DNA of 64,000 nucleotides from Reutealis trisperma (taxonomy: Eukaryota > Streptophyta > Magnoliopsida > Malpighiales > Euphorbiaceae), in contig CANTUT010001530.1 in assembly GCA_947687605.1 (NCBI GenBank), forward strand, positions 16,001 to 80,000. The letters run 5' to 3'. A program made the translations under genes and the position numbers. Positions 47,266-58,818 of this stretch are shown one piece after another. The first letter of the stretch is position 1. Every line of letters starts with the position of its first letter. The notes under the pieces are model-generated. The model made no database searches, had not been told where the DNA came from, and was given only the letters and a program-made list of their open reading frames with translations.

Positions 47266-47690
47266 AAATACTTACCTAATTACTCTTGATTAGTTGAGGA
47301 TGCTTCTGCCGTATCACCTCCTCGGCTTCCCAAGTGCCCTCATCTATGCTATGATTTCGCCATTGGATCTTAACCATGGGTATCTCATTGTTTCTTAACC
47401 TCTTCACTTTTTGATCTACTATGACTATTGGTGATTCCTTCATCTAACGTAATGTCTGGAGGTGACAAGACATGAGTTGGATCTGACACATACTTTCTTA
47501 ACATAGAGATGTGAAACACATGATATAAATGAGCTATAGTTAGGGGTAAGGAAAGTCTATAAGAAACTTCTCCAACCTTATCTAAGACTTTAAAAGGAAC
47601 AATGAAATAAGGTGATAAATTCCCTTTCTTGCCAAATCTCATAACACCTTTCATTGGAGAGACTTTCAAGAAAACATAATCTCCCACGTC
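47266..47690 (-). pseudogene. Integrase C-terminus with chromodomain
   Basis: 47687-47385 reads GDYVFLKVSPMKGVMRFGKK, FKVLDKVGEVSYRL and YHVFHISMLRKYV. A broken linker follows, then IPMVKIQWRNHSIDEGTWEA and IRQKHPQL up to a stop near 47266. The last block is a chromodomain of the kind that directs chromoviral integrase to marked chromatin. The aromatic and acidic positions WRNH and GTWE are kept; the linker contains frameshifts. Confidence 0.87.
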
Positions 47691-48640
47691 AAAGTGTATG
47701 TCCTTTTTAGGGTCCGCATAGCTCTTTTATCTACTAAAAGCCATTTTCAGTCAATCTTGAATCAAAGGTACCTTCTCTGTAGTCTCTTTAAGCAATTCTG
47801 GCATTTTCATATACTTGTCTCTAGGCTTTACCCAACAAACTGGAGAACGGCTTTTCCTCACATACAAAGCTTCATATGGTTCCATGTTGATAGATGAATG
47901 ATAGCTGTTGCTGTAAGCAAACTCGATTAGGGGTAGGTATTTATCCTAGCTACCACCAAAGTCTAGGACACATACACTTAGCATGTCCTCGAGGGTCTGA
48001 ATTATCCTTTCAGACTGTCCATTCATTTGAGGGTAAAATGTAGTACTGAGATCCAGTTATGTTCCTAATACCTCTTGCAACTTCTGCCAGAACCTGGAGG
48101 TGAATTGAGTCCTTTGATCCGAGATGATAGAAATAAGCACTTCATGTAATTTCATGATCTCGTCCATATACAACTGTGCATACTGAGCTGCGGAATATGT
48201 GGTCTCAACTCTTAGAAAATTATTAGATTTTGTCAGTTGGTCCACTATGACCCATACAGAGTCATATCCTTTGGAGGTTCTAGGTAAGCCAACTACGAAG
48301 TCAATAGTGATGTGCTCCCACTTCCATTTGGGTAGTTAAATTTCTTATAGCAATCCTAAGGGTCATTGATGCTCATACTTGACTTACTGACAAGTCAAGC
48401 AGGATGCTACAAACTTAGCCACATCCTTCTTCAGTCCATGTTAGCTTTCACATCCTAGTATATCTTGGTAGTTCTAGGATGAGCACAGTAAGTTGTCTGA
48501 TCAGCCTCCTTCAGTATCCTTTCCCATAATCCTTCCACATTAGGCATGCATACTCTTTTTTTGCACTTTAAAACTCTATTGACCACTTTAAACTCAGAGT
48601 TATTCCCTTCTTTCGTCTCATCCTTCAACTTCATCATGTG
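47691..48640 (-). pseudogene. Chromovirus integrase, zinc-binding and catalytic domains
   Basis: 48637-48455 holds RVCMPNVEGLWERILKEADQ and TYCAHPRTTKIY, the HHCC part. The core has VWVIVDQLTKSNNF (first Asp), ISDQRTQFTSRFW (second Asp) and NGQSERIIQTLED (Glu), so the DDE triad is present. Stops occur between the blocks. Confidence 0.85.
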
Positions 48641-48799
48641 TGGGTCCTTATCTTATGAATCCTTTATTTCTCCATTAGCTTAGACCTCACTTGAAAATGA
48701 GCCACTAAAACTCTTGATCCTCTAATCTTCAACCTTAATCCTTGGCTAAAAAACTCCTTTAATTCCTTCATGATCGGCCTCTTTCGTACAGCCATATGG

Positions 48800-49240
48800 G
48801 CTAGGCTTCCCATCGATTTCTGACTCAAGGCATCTGCCACTACGTTTGCCTTCCCGAGATGATAGAGAATCTAATAGTTATAGTCCTTTAATAGTTCAAT
48901 CCATCTCCTCTACCTCATGTTGAGGTCTCTTTGGCTCAAGATGTACTGAAGACTCTTATGATCCATGTAGATCTCACACTTTCTTTTATACATGTAATGT
49001 CTCTAGATCTTTAGAGCAAATACTATAGCAGCTAAATCCAAATCATGAGTAGGGTAATTCACTTCATGCCTCTTCAGTTGTCATGATGCATAGGTGATGA
49101 CTTTACCATTTTGCATCAAGACGCATTTAAGTCCTACTCTCGAAGCATCACAATAGACGGTGAATCCTTCTTCTCCTTTGGGTAACACTAAAACTGGGGC
49201 TGATATCAAGCATTTCTTTAGCTTCTAAAAGATCTCCTCA
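48800..49240 (-). pseudogene. Chromovirus RNase H domain
   Basis: The blocks are GFTVYCDASRVGLKCVLMQN, YPTHDLDLAAIVFALKI, EIYMDHKSLQYI and GKANVVADALS, separated by in-frame stops where the family has Gln, Arg or Trp. The order is that of gypsy RNase H. Confidence 0.85.
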
Positions 49241-49249
49241 TAGGGCTCT

Positions 49250-50163
49250 TCCCAATTAAACTTAACTTGCTCTCTAGTTAACTTGGTCAATGGGGCTGCT
49301 ATATTGGAAAAGTCATGTACAAACTTGCGATAATATCCAATAATGCCCAAGAAACTCCACACTTCTGAAATCGTTGTGGGCCATGGCCAACTTGCTATCG
49401 CTCTACCTTTCTTAAGATCAACTTAAATCCCTTCCTTACTTACTACATGTCTAAGAAAGTTGATAGTCTCCATCCAAAACTCACACTTAGATAGCTTAGC
49501 ATAGAGCTGATGATTGCGTAGTGTTTGAAGCACACTCCTTAAATGTTCTTCATGCTCTTCTTTACTCTTAGAGTAAATTAGGATGTCATCAATGAACATG
49601 ATTATGAACTTGTTAAGAAATGGCCTGAATTGATTCATCAAGTTTATGAAAGCAGCAGGAGCATTTGTCAGACTGAATGGCAAAACCATGAACTTGTAAT
49701 GGCCGTATCTAGTACGGAAGGCAATCTTGCATATATCTTATCCTTAGATCTTTAGTTGATGATAGCCAAACCTCAAATTGATCTTGGAGAAGTGACCAGC
49801 TCCTTGTAATTGATCAAAAAGATCATTGATCCTTGGGAAAGGATACCTATTCTTCATAGTGACTTTGTTAAGTTGGTGATAATCAATGCACATCCGGAAT
49901 GAGCCATCCTTCTTCTTTATGAATAGCACTAGAGTGCCCCATGGTGAGCTACTCGGTCAAATAAAACCCTTGTTGAGTAGATCATAAAGTTGCATCTTTA
50001 ATTCTTTCAACTCCATTGGTGCCATACGATATGGTAGTATTGATATAGGTTGCGTACTAGGTAGCAGTTCAATGTTGAACTCAATCTCATGGTTCGGTGG
50101 TATTCCAAGTAGGTCCTCTAGAAAGATGTCCATGAATTCATGCACCACTGGATCATGCACCAT
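49250..50163 (-). pseudogene. Chromovirus reverse transcriptase
   Basis: 50163-49957 begins with PVVHEFMDIFLEDLLGIPP. 49929-49744 holds LFIKKKDGSFRMCIDYHQLN. 49689-49423 holds FSLTNAPAAFINLMNQ and the catalytic MFIDDILIYSKS (FIDD for the usual YIDD). The connection block SFLGIIGYYRKFVHDFS follows at about 49360. Each segment is a long intact stretch separated by single stops, so decay is modest. Confidence 0.88.
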
Positions 50164-50399
50164 TGGAATGCTCTTGTCTCGAACGATGGCCTCCTTGTTA
50201 GTATCAATTACATAGGCTAGGTATGCTTGGAATCATTTCCTTAACATCCTTTTGGCTCCTAAGGCAGATATCAAGTTCAGAGGATTCTCAATCCTATCCC
50301 CCTAATACATGATCTTCTTTCCATCCTTAGTTCTAAACTCAACCAGCTTCTCCCTACAGTTTATATGAGCTCTATGTGAATATAATTAGTCCATCCCTA

Positions 50400-50670
50400 A
50401 GATTACATCAAATTCTAATACGTCTAGTTCTAGCAATTCTACAGGGAGTTTTTACCCATTAATATCTACCTCATAACCCATAAACATATGTTGTACTTCC
50501 ATCACTTCCCCTAAAGAAGTTGATACTACTAAAGGTTCACTCATTAATTATTTATTTCTTCCAAGACTCTTAGCAAAACATGGTGATACAAAAGATTGTG
50601 TAGCACCAAAATCAATCAAACATCTTGCACTAGAATTTTGAATGGGAATGATACCTGTGATAGCTGTGCG
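50400..50670 (-). pseudogene. Chromovirus aspartic protease
   Basis: The minus strand reads ARCLIDFGATQSFVSPCFA (DFGA for the usual DSGA), then VVSTSLGEVMEV and KLPVELLELDVLEFDVILG. It aligns with the protease remnant at 26309-26678 of the deleted copy. Confidence 0.8.
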
Positions 50671-51689
50671 TGAAGCACGGGCCTTTTCCTGATTTAAGGT
50701 GAAGACTCTACCTTTGCCCTTATTCTCTATTATCAGTGCATTCCCAATAGCTGGCCCCTTACTCTTAGCTCCTTGCCTTAGCGATTATAATGGTCTAAAT
50801 TATAGATGTGCTGTGGTCCCATTCTCTTGATTCCTCCTTTGAGGGTAGTCCTTAATGAAGTGTCCTATTTGCCTACACTTAAGGCATTTGCCAGAATCTT
50901 TTTAGCAAATTTTGAAATGCTTCTATCCACATTTGCCAAAAGTGGGGACTTCCTGTTTAGCTTGACCATTCCATTGTCCAGATAATGAAAATTCCTTCCT
51001 TAGGCTTCCCTCTCCTCTATGCTGACCTCGATGACCTTTGTTCCTATGCTTGCCCTTCTAGTCCCGTTCAGCTCTCTTTGCCTTATACCTCTTCTCCATT
51101 ATCTTGGCTTTATCTACTAGCTTGGCCAAGGTTGGAAATTCCATTGCTGCTATAGAATTGAATAGAGACGTGATCAATCCTCTTAAGAACAGATTGATGC
51201 GGCTAGCTTCAGTAGGAACGATGTTGACAACAAATCGGCTAAGTCGATTGAACTCTTTGGCATAATTCATTATCGTCATTCTAGGTTTCTGCTTTAGCTG
51301 CTCGAACTACAGTGCCCTATCTTGCCTTTCGCCTTCAGGCAACAATTGATACATCTCTTCTTGTTTGAACTCTGCCCATGTAGTTGGGTCTGCCCCATAA
51401 AGTTGCTCTTTGATGTTTCTCTCATACTAATACCAAGCTTCCTTCTTAAGTTGGAGTCCTACCAACTTGATCACTTAGGCATTTGAATAAGACAATCGAT
51501 GGACTAGCTTGTCCATCTCATCTAAGAATTCACGTGGGTCATCACCCTCCTCACCACAAAAGGTAGGCGGCTGAAGCTTCTTGAACTCCAAAATAATCAT
51601 ACCTTTGTCCAGTAGCCGTTTCTTTTCCCTCCGTGTAGGTGCCACTACTGCAGGAGGTAGAACTCCATTTTTTTTCTTGTGTTGGTGGT
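50671..51689 (-). pseudogene. Chromovirus gag, main part with zinc knuckle
   Basis: 51702-51475 holds RREKKRLLDKGMIILEFKKL and PPTFCGEEGDDPREFLDEM. 51279-51058 holds NYAKEFNRLSRFVVNIVPTE and GLITSLFNSIAAMEF, the capsid. The knuckle CLKCRQIGHFIKDYP is near 50870, with the last Cys replaced by Tyr. The N-terminal part of gag is on the other side of the nested Tat-like element. Confidence 0.85.
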
Positions 51690-51924
51690 TGTGAACCCTC
51701 AAATTTGCACCCCCTGATTCAGCTACAGCTAAACACCTACCAAGAATAGTGCGCTATGCATACGGCGGTCTCGCTAGCCGGTTAGCGGGCAGGGGTCAAG
51801 GGGGCAGCGCCCTTTGGCGGGTGCAGGGCAGTGCCCCATAGAAAAATAAATTTCCTGAATCTTTTCTCCTTCGATCGATTGCTTTTCATTCACAAACCCA
51901 TAGAATCAAGCAGAGCTCGAATCG

Positions 51925-52165
51925 AAGCTGAAACGGGCCCGAAACGGATTGAGCCACGCGAGTGGCGCTGGGAGGCACGTTTTCCGTGCCGCCCAGGAGG
52001 CGGCACGCATGCCGTGCCGCCGGGAAATGACCATGCCGCCGGTGCGGCATGGAAATCATGCCGCTGGCATGGCGGCACGTCTGGCGTGCCGCCCAGATGG
52101 TCGGCATGTCAGCCGTGCCTCACCTGCCGCCAGTGCCGCACCGATGCCGCCGTCTGTACCACCGG
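51925..52165. repeat. GC-rich block of GTGCCGCC / GGCATG motifs
   Basis: GTGCCGCC, GGCGGCACG and GCGGCATGG recur in both orientations over about 240 bp, in an otherwise A/T-rich window. It lies just upstream of the LTR TATA box. The overlapping long frames on both strands (51831-52247 plus, 51886-52107 minus) are a by-product of this composition. Confidence 0.75.
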
Positions 52166-52183
52166 CACCTCCTCTGTCAGCTC

Positions 52184-52191
52184 TATAAATA
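52184..52191 (+). promoter_or_regulatory. TATA box of the Tat/Ogre-like LTR
   Basis: CTCTATAAATAGCAGCC is a strong plant core-promoter match in the element's sense direction, right after the GC-rich block. Transcription is expected to start about 30 bp downstream. Confidence 0.7.
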
Positions 52192-53272
52192 GCAGCCTCC
52201 TCCAGCCTCATTGGACACAGTTTCACACGATTTCCAATAATTCCTAACAGATTCTAAAGCATTTCAGAGCATTTCAAAGCAATTCAGGCATATTTTTTGT
52301 TCTTATACTCACACAGTTGCTGCTTCTAGAACCAGATTCCAAGCTTCCTTTGAATTCAAGGTGGAGTTGAGATCCGGAGCCAAACTAGTTCCATTCGTTC
52401 GAAAACCAAGAAAAGCAAAGGTATAATCCCTTTCTTATTTTAAAATTCTAAATTCAGATCTAGAATTCTCTTTAGGTCTAAAATTGAAAAGATCTAAAAC
52501 TTATTAATTTAAGAATCAGAATTAAGTTAATAAGCAAATCAACACATTTCTAAAACCCCTCCTTCGCAAGAATGCAGAACTGCGTGGGGTTTGATTCCTA
52601 TTCAATAGGATACGCAGGCTGCCATTCTGAAGGGCATCAACTCCAAAAATCTTTTTATTAATATTGTTTTCTTTTTTTTTTTTATTTTTGACTTATTCAC
52701 ATTAATCTTTTATTTTGTGATTTTATTTTCAGTTTATTTTGGGGAATGTGTGCTTTTCCTAGTACCCATAAGGGCTAGAGGAAAGATCCCCTTTATTTCA
52801 TTTGTTTTGATATTGTAATAATTAAGTAGGATTTATCTTTCCTATTTATTTATTATTGTCATTCCATCACATCATATATATACATATATGTTCATTCATC
52901 ATTATATTTTTTGTTCATGCATACACAAAAATTCAATTTTAAGAGTAATTTTGCATTTCAGGCCAAACTAAAGAAAGTAACATTTTCTTAACTGTATAAT
53001 TATCAAAACTTGATCCCCGAGCCCTCCTTGGTCACTCGTGGATTGGTGCACTTTTCCATTGGGATAAACCAAGTTATTTTGGAGTCAATCATGTTGGGTT
53101 TTCTTTAATTTTCCCAATTAAAATAAATAAATTAAAGTGGCGACTCACTTCTCAACCTTCAAAATACAAAAATCAATTTTTTGAACTCACAGCGAGTTCC
53201 AATCGTGGAGTTTCTCCCGAAGAGCATTTCGATCCCTCGGCAGACCGAACCGGTGCTCGGGCGAGGCCTCAC

Positions 53273-53292
53273 AGTTGGCGACTCCACTGGGG
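53273..53292 (+). promoter_or_regulatory. Primer-binding region, non-iMet type
   Basis: GTTGGCGACTCCACTGGGGA follows the LTR end directly. This wording is found in Tat/Ogre-type elements; I believe it matches tRNA-Arg but cannot verify the tRNA here. Confidence 0.6.
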
Positions 53293-53800
53293 ACATAAAA
53301 TCTTTTTCAAATAAAAGATAAAGTGGATTACTTTTGGTAAAATACCGTGTTTGGCTTTAAATACAAAATAACTCTTTCATACATCACTACATTGGACTCC
53401 TTGTCCAAAAAACCCTAGTTTTCTAGGAAAATAAAGGATAGAAAGTAACATCAAGTGGAAAACCTTCCTTAGGTCTGCTTGCCGATAGTGAATCATCCAG
53501 CCCATAACGTATCCTCTAATCCTTTTAGAGGTGTAACGAGTATGCACGTACCATTAGACCCACGCGAGGCTCCTTGTCTCACATGTGGTTAGGTATATCG
53601 CATCTCTAGTGTGATGGGTTCCCTTCAAACCACCCTAACCTTTTCATGTAATGACCCATAGAACCTTCCTTTAGGATTTTATGCACCATAATACTGAACT
53701 TGGTATATCATTATCATGAAACCTTTTTTTCATTCATGCATGCATACATATATAGCTTGAACCTTGTGAAGAATCAAAAACCTATCCAAACACCTTCACA

Positions 53801-54200
53801 CCCAAAGCCCATGGTCCACCTAAACCCATGGTTAAAACCCAAAGCCCACGGTCCACCTAAACCCATGGTCAAACCCAAAACCCATGGTTCACCTAAACCC
53901 ATGGTCAACACACAAAGCCCATGGTCCACCTAAACCCATGGTCAAACCCAAAACCCATGGTTCACCTAAACCCATGGTCAACACACAAAGCCCATGGTCC
54001 ACCTAAACCTATGGTCAAAGCCCAAAGCCCATGGTCCATCTAAACCCATGGTCAAAACCTAAAACCCATGGTCCACCTAAATCCATGGTCAACACCTAAA
54101 GCCCATGGTCCACCTAAACCCATGGTCAAAGCCCAAAACTCATGGTTTACCTAAAACCCATGGTTCAGTCCTATCCAAACCCATGTCAAACTCATGGTAA
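53801..54200 (+). repeat. Tandem repeat of a ~35-bp unit with CCCATGGTCCACCTAAA
   Basis: About ten units alternate AAAGCCCATGGTCCACCTAAA and CCCATGGTCAAAACC. Every unit contains a CCATGG palindrome. It lies in the element leader between PBS and gag. The 77-codon frame over it is repetitive and not a gene. Confidence 0.85.
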
Positions 54201-54239
54201 AAATAAACCCATCTATGGTACCCTCATCCTTTGCCATAA

Positions 54240-54800
54240 TTCTTATCCAAGCTAAACACTAACCTAGCCCAAGCTAAACACTTTCATAATTCTTACCGAA
54301 GCTAAATACTAACCTAGCTTTCATCTTTCACAACTCTTACCCAAGCTAAACACTGATCTAGCTTTTATCTTTCATAGTCCTTGACCAAGCTAAACACTGA
54401 TATAGCATTATCCTTAACCATCTTTACCAAAGCTAAATATTGACTTAGCGCTGACTAGGTTTCATCTCTTACATCACTATCCAAACCCATGGCCCATCTA
54501 TGCCCATGATCTAGTCAAACTCATTACCTAACTATCACCAAACCCATGGTTTGCCCAACTCCATGGTACATCCATACCCAATTGTAAAACCCATGGTCAC
54601 TCTATCCTTAAGCCCATGGTAAACCATTTATAAATCACAATCTCAATCACCCAAAGCTAAATTCTGATCTAGCTACTCAAAGCAAAAATCTGACCTAGCC
54701 ACCTTAAGCTAAATTCTGACCTAGCCACTTAAAGCTAAAATATGATCTAGCCACCCAAAGCTAAAACCTGACATAGCTCCCTTAGCTAAATACATACCTA
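54240..54800 (+). repeat. Tandem repeat of AAGCTAAAnnCTGACCTAGC units
   Basis: Units of about 30-40 bp with AGCTAAA and CTAGC recur at 54255-54450 and more tightly at 54650-54800. A different segment with CCCATGG motifs separates the two clusters. It lies upstream of gag in the Tat-like element. Confidence 0.75.
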
Positions 54801-54963
54801 GCTAACATCATACACCTCTACCCTCATCTTTACCCATACACAGTCAACCTAACCACAAGACACTGTCATCCACTGTCTTTTGGTTTGTCACACCTCCCTA
54901 TAACCTTTTTTTTTCCCAAGCTAGATACTAAACCAGTTCCTTTTCCCTTGCAAAGGTTGACAA

Positions 54964-55136
54964 AATGTTTGTTGTCGGAGATGAAGTCATTGCTACCAGA
55001 GCTGATGAAATTTTTGACGAGCTTCTTGCTAAGCTCTCTGAACACCAGGAAACTATGATGAAAAGGCAAGAAGCTCTTTTCCAAGACATGCTCAAAACCC
55101 AAAGGAGGGCTATCATGGAGGATGTCCGTACCATGC
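54964..55136 (+). pseudogene. Tat/Ogre-like gag, N-terminal part
   Basis: From ATG 54964 the frame reads MFVVGDEVIATRADEIFDEL, then LSEHQETMMKRQEALFQDML and IMEDVRTML, a charged, probably coiled-coil N-terminus. The solo LTR 55137-58111 interrupts it, and the sense continues at 58112 as MLEQASLAQNL. Confidence 0.75.
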
Positions 55137-55750
55137 TGTAACATCCTAACCCGACATAAGATATGTACAGTATACGAGTGAAGATACCCGTTTAGCATCA
55201 TAATGCGTGGCCAAATTGAAAATAAATATTTTAAAAATATTCAATTGATTTGAAGATAAATGTTTTAAAGTAATAATTTTATATGGAAAATATTTTCCTT
55301 TATTATTATATTTGTATGGATATTCAAAATTTTTGAAATTTATAAATTGATATTGATATTTTTATTATCATTATATTGATGTTAATAAGCTAAATTGATA
55401 TTGATATTTGATATATGATTTATAAATATTGTTATATGAATATTCAAAATAGTAGAAAATGATTTCAAATTTAAAATTTGATATTTGAAAGGGTATTGAT
55501 TTATTATATTATATGTTAACATTTTTAAGAAAGTATTCATTAAATGAAATATTGATTTATTATTTTATCAAATTGATAGAATTTTGAATTAAAGAAAGTG
55601 GAATTTTATTATAAAATATAGAAAATTTTATAATTAATATTTGAAGTTATATATATTATAATTTTTATATTATAGTTAATGGATAATATGATTAAATTAA
55701 TGAAATTAATATTTTGGTTAAAATTTTTGTTTTAGAATTTATATAACAAA

Positions 55751-55805
<55 letters not shown>

Positions 55806-55935
55806 TTTATTTTTAAGGTTAGGATATATTTATATTTAAAAAAAAAAAAAAAAAAAAGAAGAAGAGTCAGCTGCCCAAAACGGGCAGCAAAGAAAAGAAG
55901 CAGAATAGAAGAAGCAGAACAAAGAAAGGAAGCAG

Positions 55936-55983
<48 letters not shown>

Positions 55984-58111
55984 TGCAGGGGCTGGGCGCC
56001 GGACCACCGCCCTCCGGCCACCTCCGACCAACACGCGCCGCACCAGGAGGAAGCATGCCCACCGAACCATCGACCGATAGAAGCCCGTCGCCTGAAGCCA
56101 CCGGACGGCGGCGCACGCGCCCTCCAAAGTCTCGCAAGCTGAAACTTCTAAGCCAATTTTCGACGACTTTCCGATCTCTGTTTTTAACGAAATTGGTATG
56201 GTTGGATTTGTTGTGTTTCCAGCTTCGATTTGGTATATTGTTTGCTAATTTTAGATAATCTTTTTATTGATCGGAATCCGGCGACATCAACGGTTGCCGA
56301 CGCCGTTTCTACCGGTTTTTCAGCGGGTTACGATAAACGAAAGTTATATTCGGACTCCTCACATCACAAGCTAACCGATGATATCCTCGGATCGTAATTT
56401 GATCGTCGTAGGAATTTTTCGGCGGCCTCTGAAATCGATAAATTCGGACAGAAGCTTCGGCTCATTAAACCGAGCCATATGGCATAAATTCCAACTTATA
56501 ATTGTGTATAAATAGTGAAATATGATTTTATTTGTAAGAATTTAGGTAAATGGTTTATTGGAGTTAAGTGATTAATGAGATAATTGAATTGAAGTAATTA
56601 TTATATATATGATTATAGGGTATTATTGGTGATTAAATTGAAAGATTGAAGTAAAATATTGAAATTAGAATTGATTTAATTGAATTGAATTATTTAAAAG
56701 AATGAAGTGAGATGTAGATAATTTGAATTTATGGAAGTGTTGGTGGAAATTGCTTAATTGATTTTACTTGAATAATATGAAGATTGAAATGTGAAATTGG
56801 AAGAAAAGAGAATTATTCTTTTAAGTAAGTTATTGGGGAATAACTAGAGAAATGTTAAGTTTGGTAGGTAAGTATAGGTATAGAATATCTTAACTTAAGA
56901 ATGCTAAGTTATAAATAAGATGGAAGTGTTAAGGACTTAAACTAAATTAAATAATGTGATGATGAGGAAGTGATTGATATGTTATTGAAATACATGTGTA
57001 GAGTCTAATATCAAGGGCAAGGATATTAGGTGAAGTGCGAGGAGCACTATTCGTATCAGAGTCAAGCGTACATAGGAGCAAAGGAGTCTACGATGAGTAA
57101 TATATGCATATGTATATATATGTTCATGCCAAAATGAACTTATACCCTTATATGATATTTGCTTGTGAAATGCTCCTTGATGATCTTTTGAATCTGAATT
57201 GCTTCCTTTTCATTGATTCCTTCTTGCTTTGGAATACCTTATGGCTTACATTGAATTTCTAATTGTTCATGGCAATCTTTGAAACCTGTTTGCTTCTTTG
57301 TAATTACCTTGTTCGACTTTGTAGCACCTTGTGATATGTTCGAATGACTTTGATTCTTCAAATGAATTTATGTTGTTTAATCCCCTTTCTTTGAATTTAA
57401 TTTTGAAGTAAACCCTGTGATTTGATTGGATATCAAATGACAGAGCTACTCATCTGATGGAGTAGCATAAATTTTGCATCAGACATTGTGCACAATGAAT
57501 TATAAACTCGAGCTAGGGAGGGTTAAGCCCCTAGCCATATAGTCTGATCAACTATATGTGGGAAAAGCATGCTACCAAGATAGTAGCCTCTGCTTATTAT
57601 AAATGTGTGATTAAGTGAATTCTGTCATTTGAGAGCCAATATGACTGTCACCTTGATATACATGCTTTACTTAAATTATTGCTTCTCTTTGTTCTTTTAT
57701 CCTTTTTATTTTGTATACATATGTATGCATATATTATTCACTGGGATTTTATCTCATCATTTTAGTGATTTGTAAATTTTCAGGTGATGAGTAGACCAGT
57801 GGTTCCAGCAAAACCTCTCCCTCTTGCGTGGAACCTATTATGTAATATTCATATCTATTTTGGATGGTTGTAAATATTAGGAACTCCATGGTACTTGATG
57901 GTTTAGTGTAGTTAGACTGGGAATTGGAATAAATATTAAATGTATAGATTATATGTAAATTAAGTGAATATTAATGAATATCAGAATGTTTATTGTATTT
58001 GTTTTCTGGATGCTAGTTGTTTAACATAATAAATCTGGGGTTCTATAGGTTTAGGTGGCTTTAGGCTTACCCAATCCCTAGGACCGTCCATTCCTAGAGT
58101 GGGATGTGACA
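55137..58111 (+). mobile_element. Solo LTR of a third gypsy family (2975 bp)
   Basis: It begins TGTAACATCCTAACCCGACA and ends GTGGGATGTGACA. The duplication CATGC is at 55132-55136 and 58112-58116. Removing it rejoins the gag frame. It contains an (ATT) run at 55751-55805, an A run at 55839-55858, a (GA)21 run at 55941-55982 and a GC-rich segment around 55983-56130. The frames over these simple repeats are not genes. Confidence 0.92.
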
Positions 58112-58818
58112 CATGCTGGAACAGGCCTCCTTGGCTCAAAACCTAACTGACCCAAAACCATTCAAAGCTGACCCAAAACCTGCCTTTTATCCTGTTTATG
58201 GATCCACTTCCAAAGTTGAATCCAAAGACAAAGAACCTGCAAACACCGACATCATTCCACCACTACCTATTTCATCACCTGAATTTCTCAGAAATAACTC
58301 ACTCTTATCAACCCTTGATAGTTCAACCACCAAATTTCACCCCTACTCTCACTTCCCGACCCGCGGATCCTTTCCAAAGGAAGGAAGTCAACCCTAAAAT
58401 CAAAGCCTTCATGGAAAAAGTGAAGCATATGGAAAAAATGATAAAAAGTTTGAAGAAAAAAGAGGACCTAGTTGATACAGACTCCCTGAGCTTATTTCCC
58501 AATGCAAGAGTTCCACCAAAGTTCAAAATGCCAAATTTGGACAAATTTGATGGTACTACTTGCCCCAAGATCCATTTAAAAATGTACGTGGGGGCAATGC
58601 ATCCTTTTGGTATCAACAATGAGCTCCTTGCTCAACTCTTTCATCAAACTCTTACTGATCCTACCCTAAGATGGTTCATTAACTTAGATGATACCCAAAA
58701 ACAGACTTGGGAGGACATTTGCAAGGCATTTGTCGAACAATACCACTACAATACTGAAGTGGACATTACAAGAAGGGACTTAGAAACCACAAAGCAACTT
58801 CTAGATGAGTCCTTTTAT
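58112..58818 (+). pseudogene. Tat/Ogre-like gag, central part, fused to the 3' LTR
   Basis: After a short proline-rich stretch and one frame change, the 58198-58899 frame reads NPKIKAFMEKVKHMEKMIKS, PPKFKMPNLDKFDGT, CPKIHLKMYVGAMHPFG, LTDPTLRWFINLDD, WEDICKAFVEQYHYN and TTKQLLDESF. This is the capsid of Tat-lineage elements (PPKFKVPEFEKYxG, CPKxHLxMY, LxWY). It stops abruptly at about 58818, where LTR sequence begins, so the last 27 residues of the frame are LTR-encoded. Confidence 0.82.

Larger units (their letters stand above)
51690..53272 (+). repeat. 5' LTR of the Tat/Ogre-like element (1583 bp)
   Basis: It begins TGTGAACCCTC and ends GCGAGGCCTCACA. It contains a GC-rich minisatellite-like block (51925-52165) and a TATA box at 52184. 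The 3' LTR fragment matches its last ~536 bp with roughly 16 differences by eye, about 3 percent. Confidence 0.9.

Noticed and set aside
47694..47897. 67-codon plus-strand frame
   Set aside because: It is antisense to the chromovirus integrase region.
51831..52247. Overlapping frames on both strands, 60-138 codons
   Set aside because: They come from GC-rich repeated motifs in an LTR; there is no domain and the frame is not kept in the solo LTR.
53700..53933. 77-codon frame with repeated PKPMV-type residues
   Set aside because: It is a translation of the CCATGG minisatellite in a retroelement leader.
53801..54200. CRISPR-like array
   Set aside because: The units are contiguous diverged tandem repeats without unique spacers, in a plant retroelement.
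55739..56137. Minus-strand frames with Ser-Leu and Ile runs
   Set aside because: These are translations of (GA), (ATT) and A-run microsatellites in the solo LTR.
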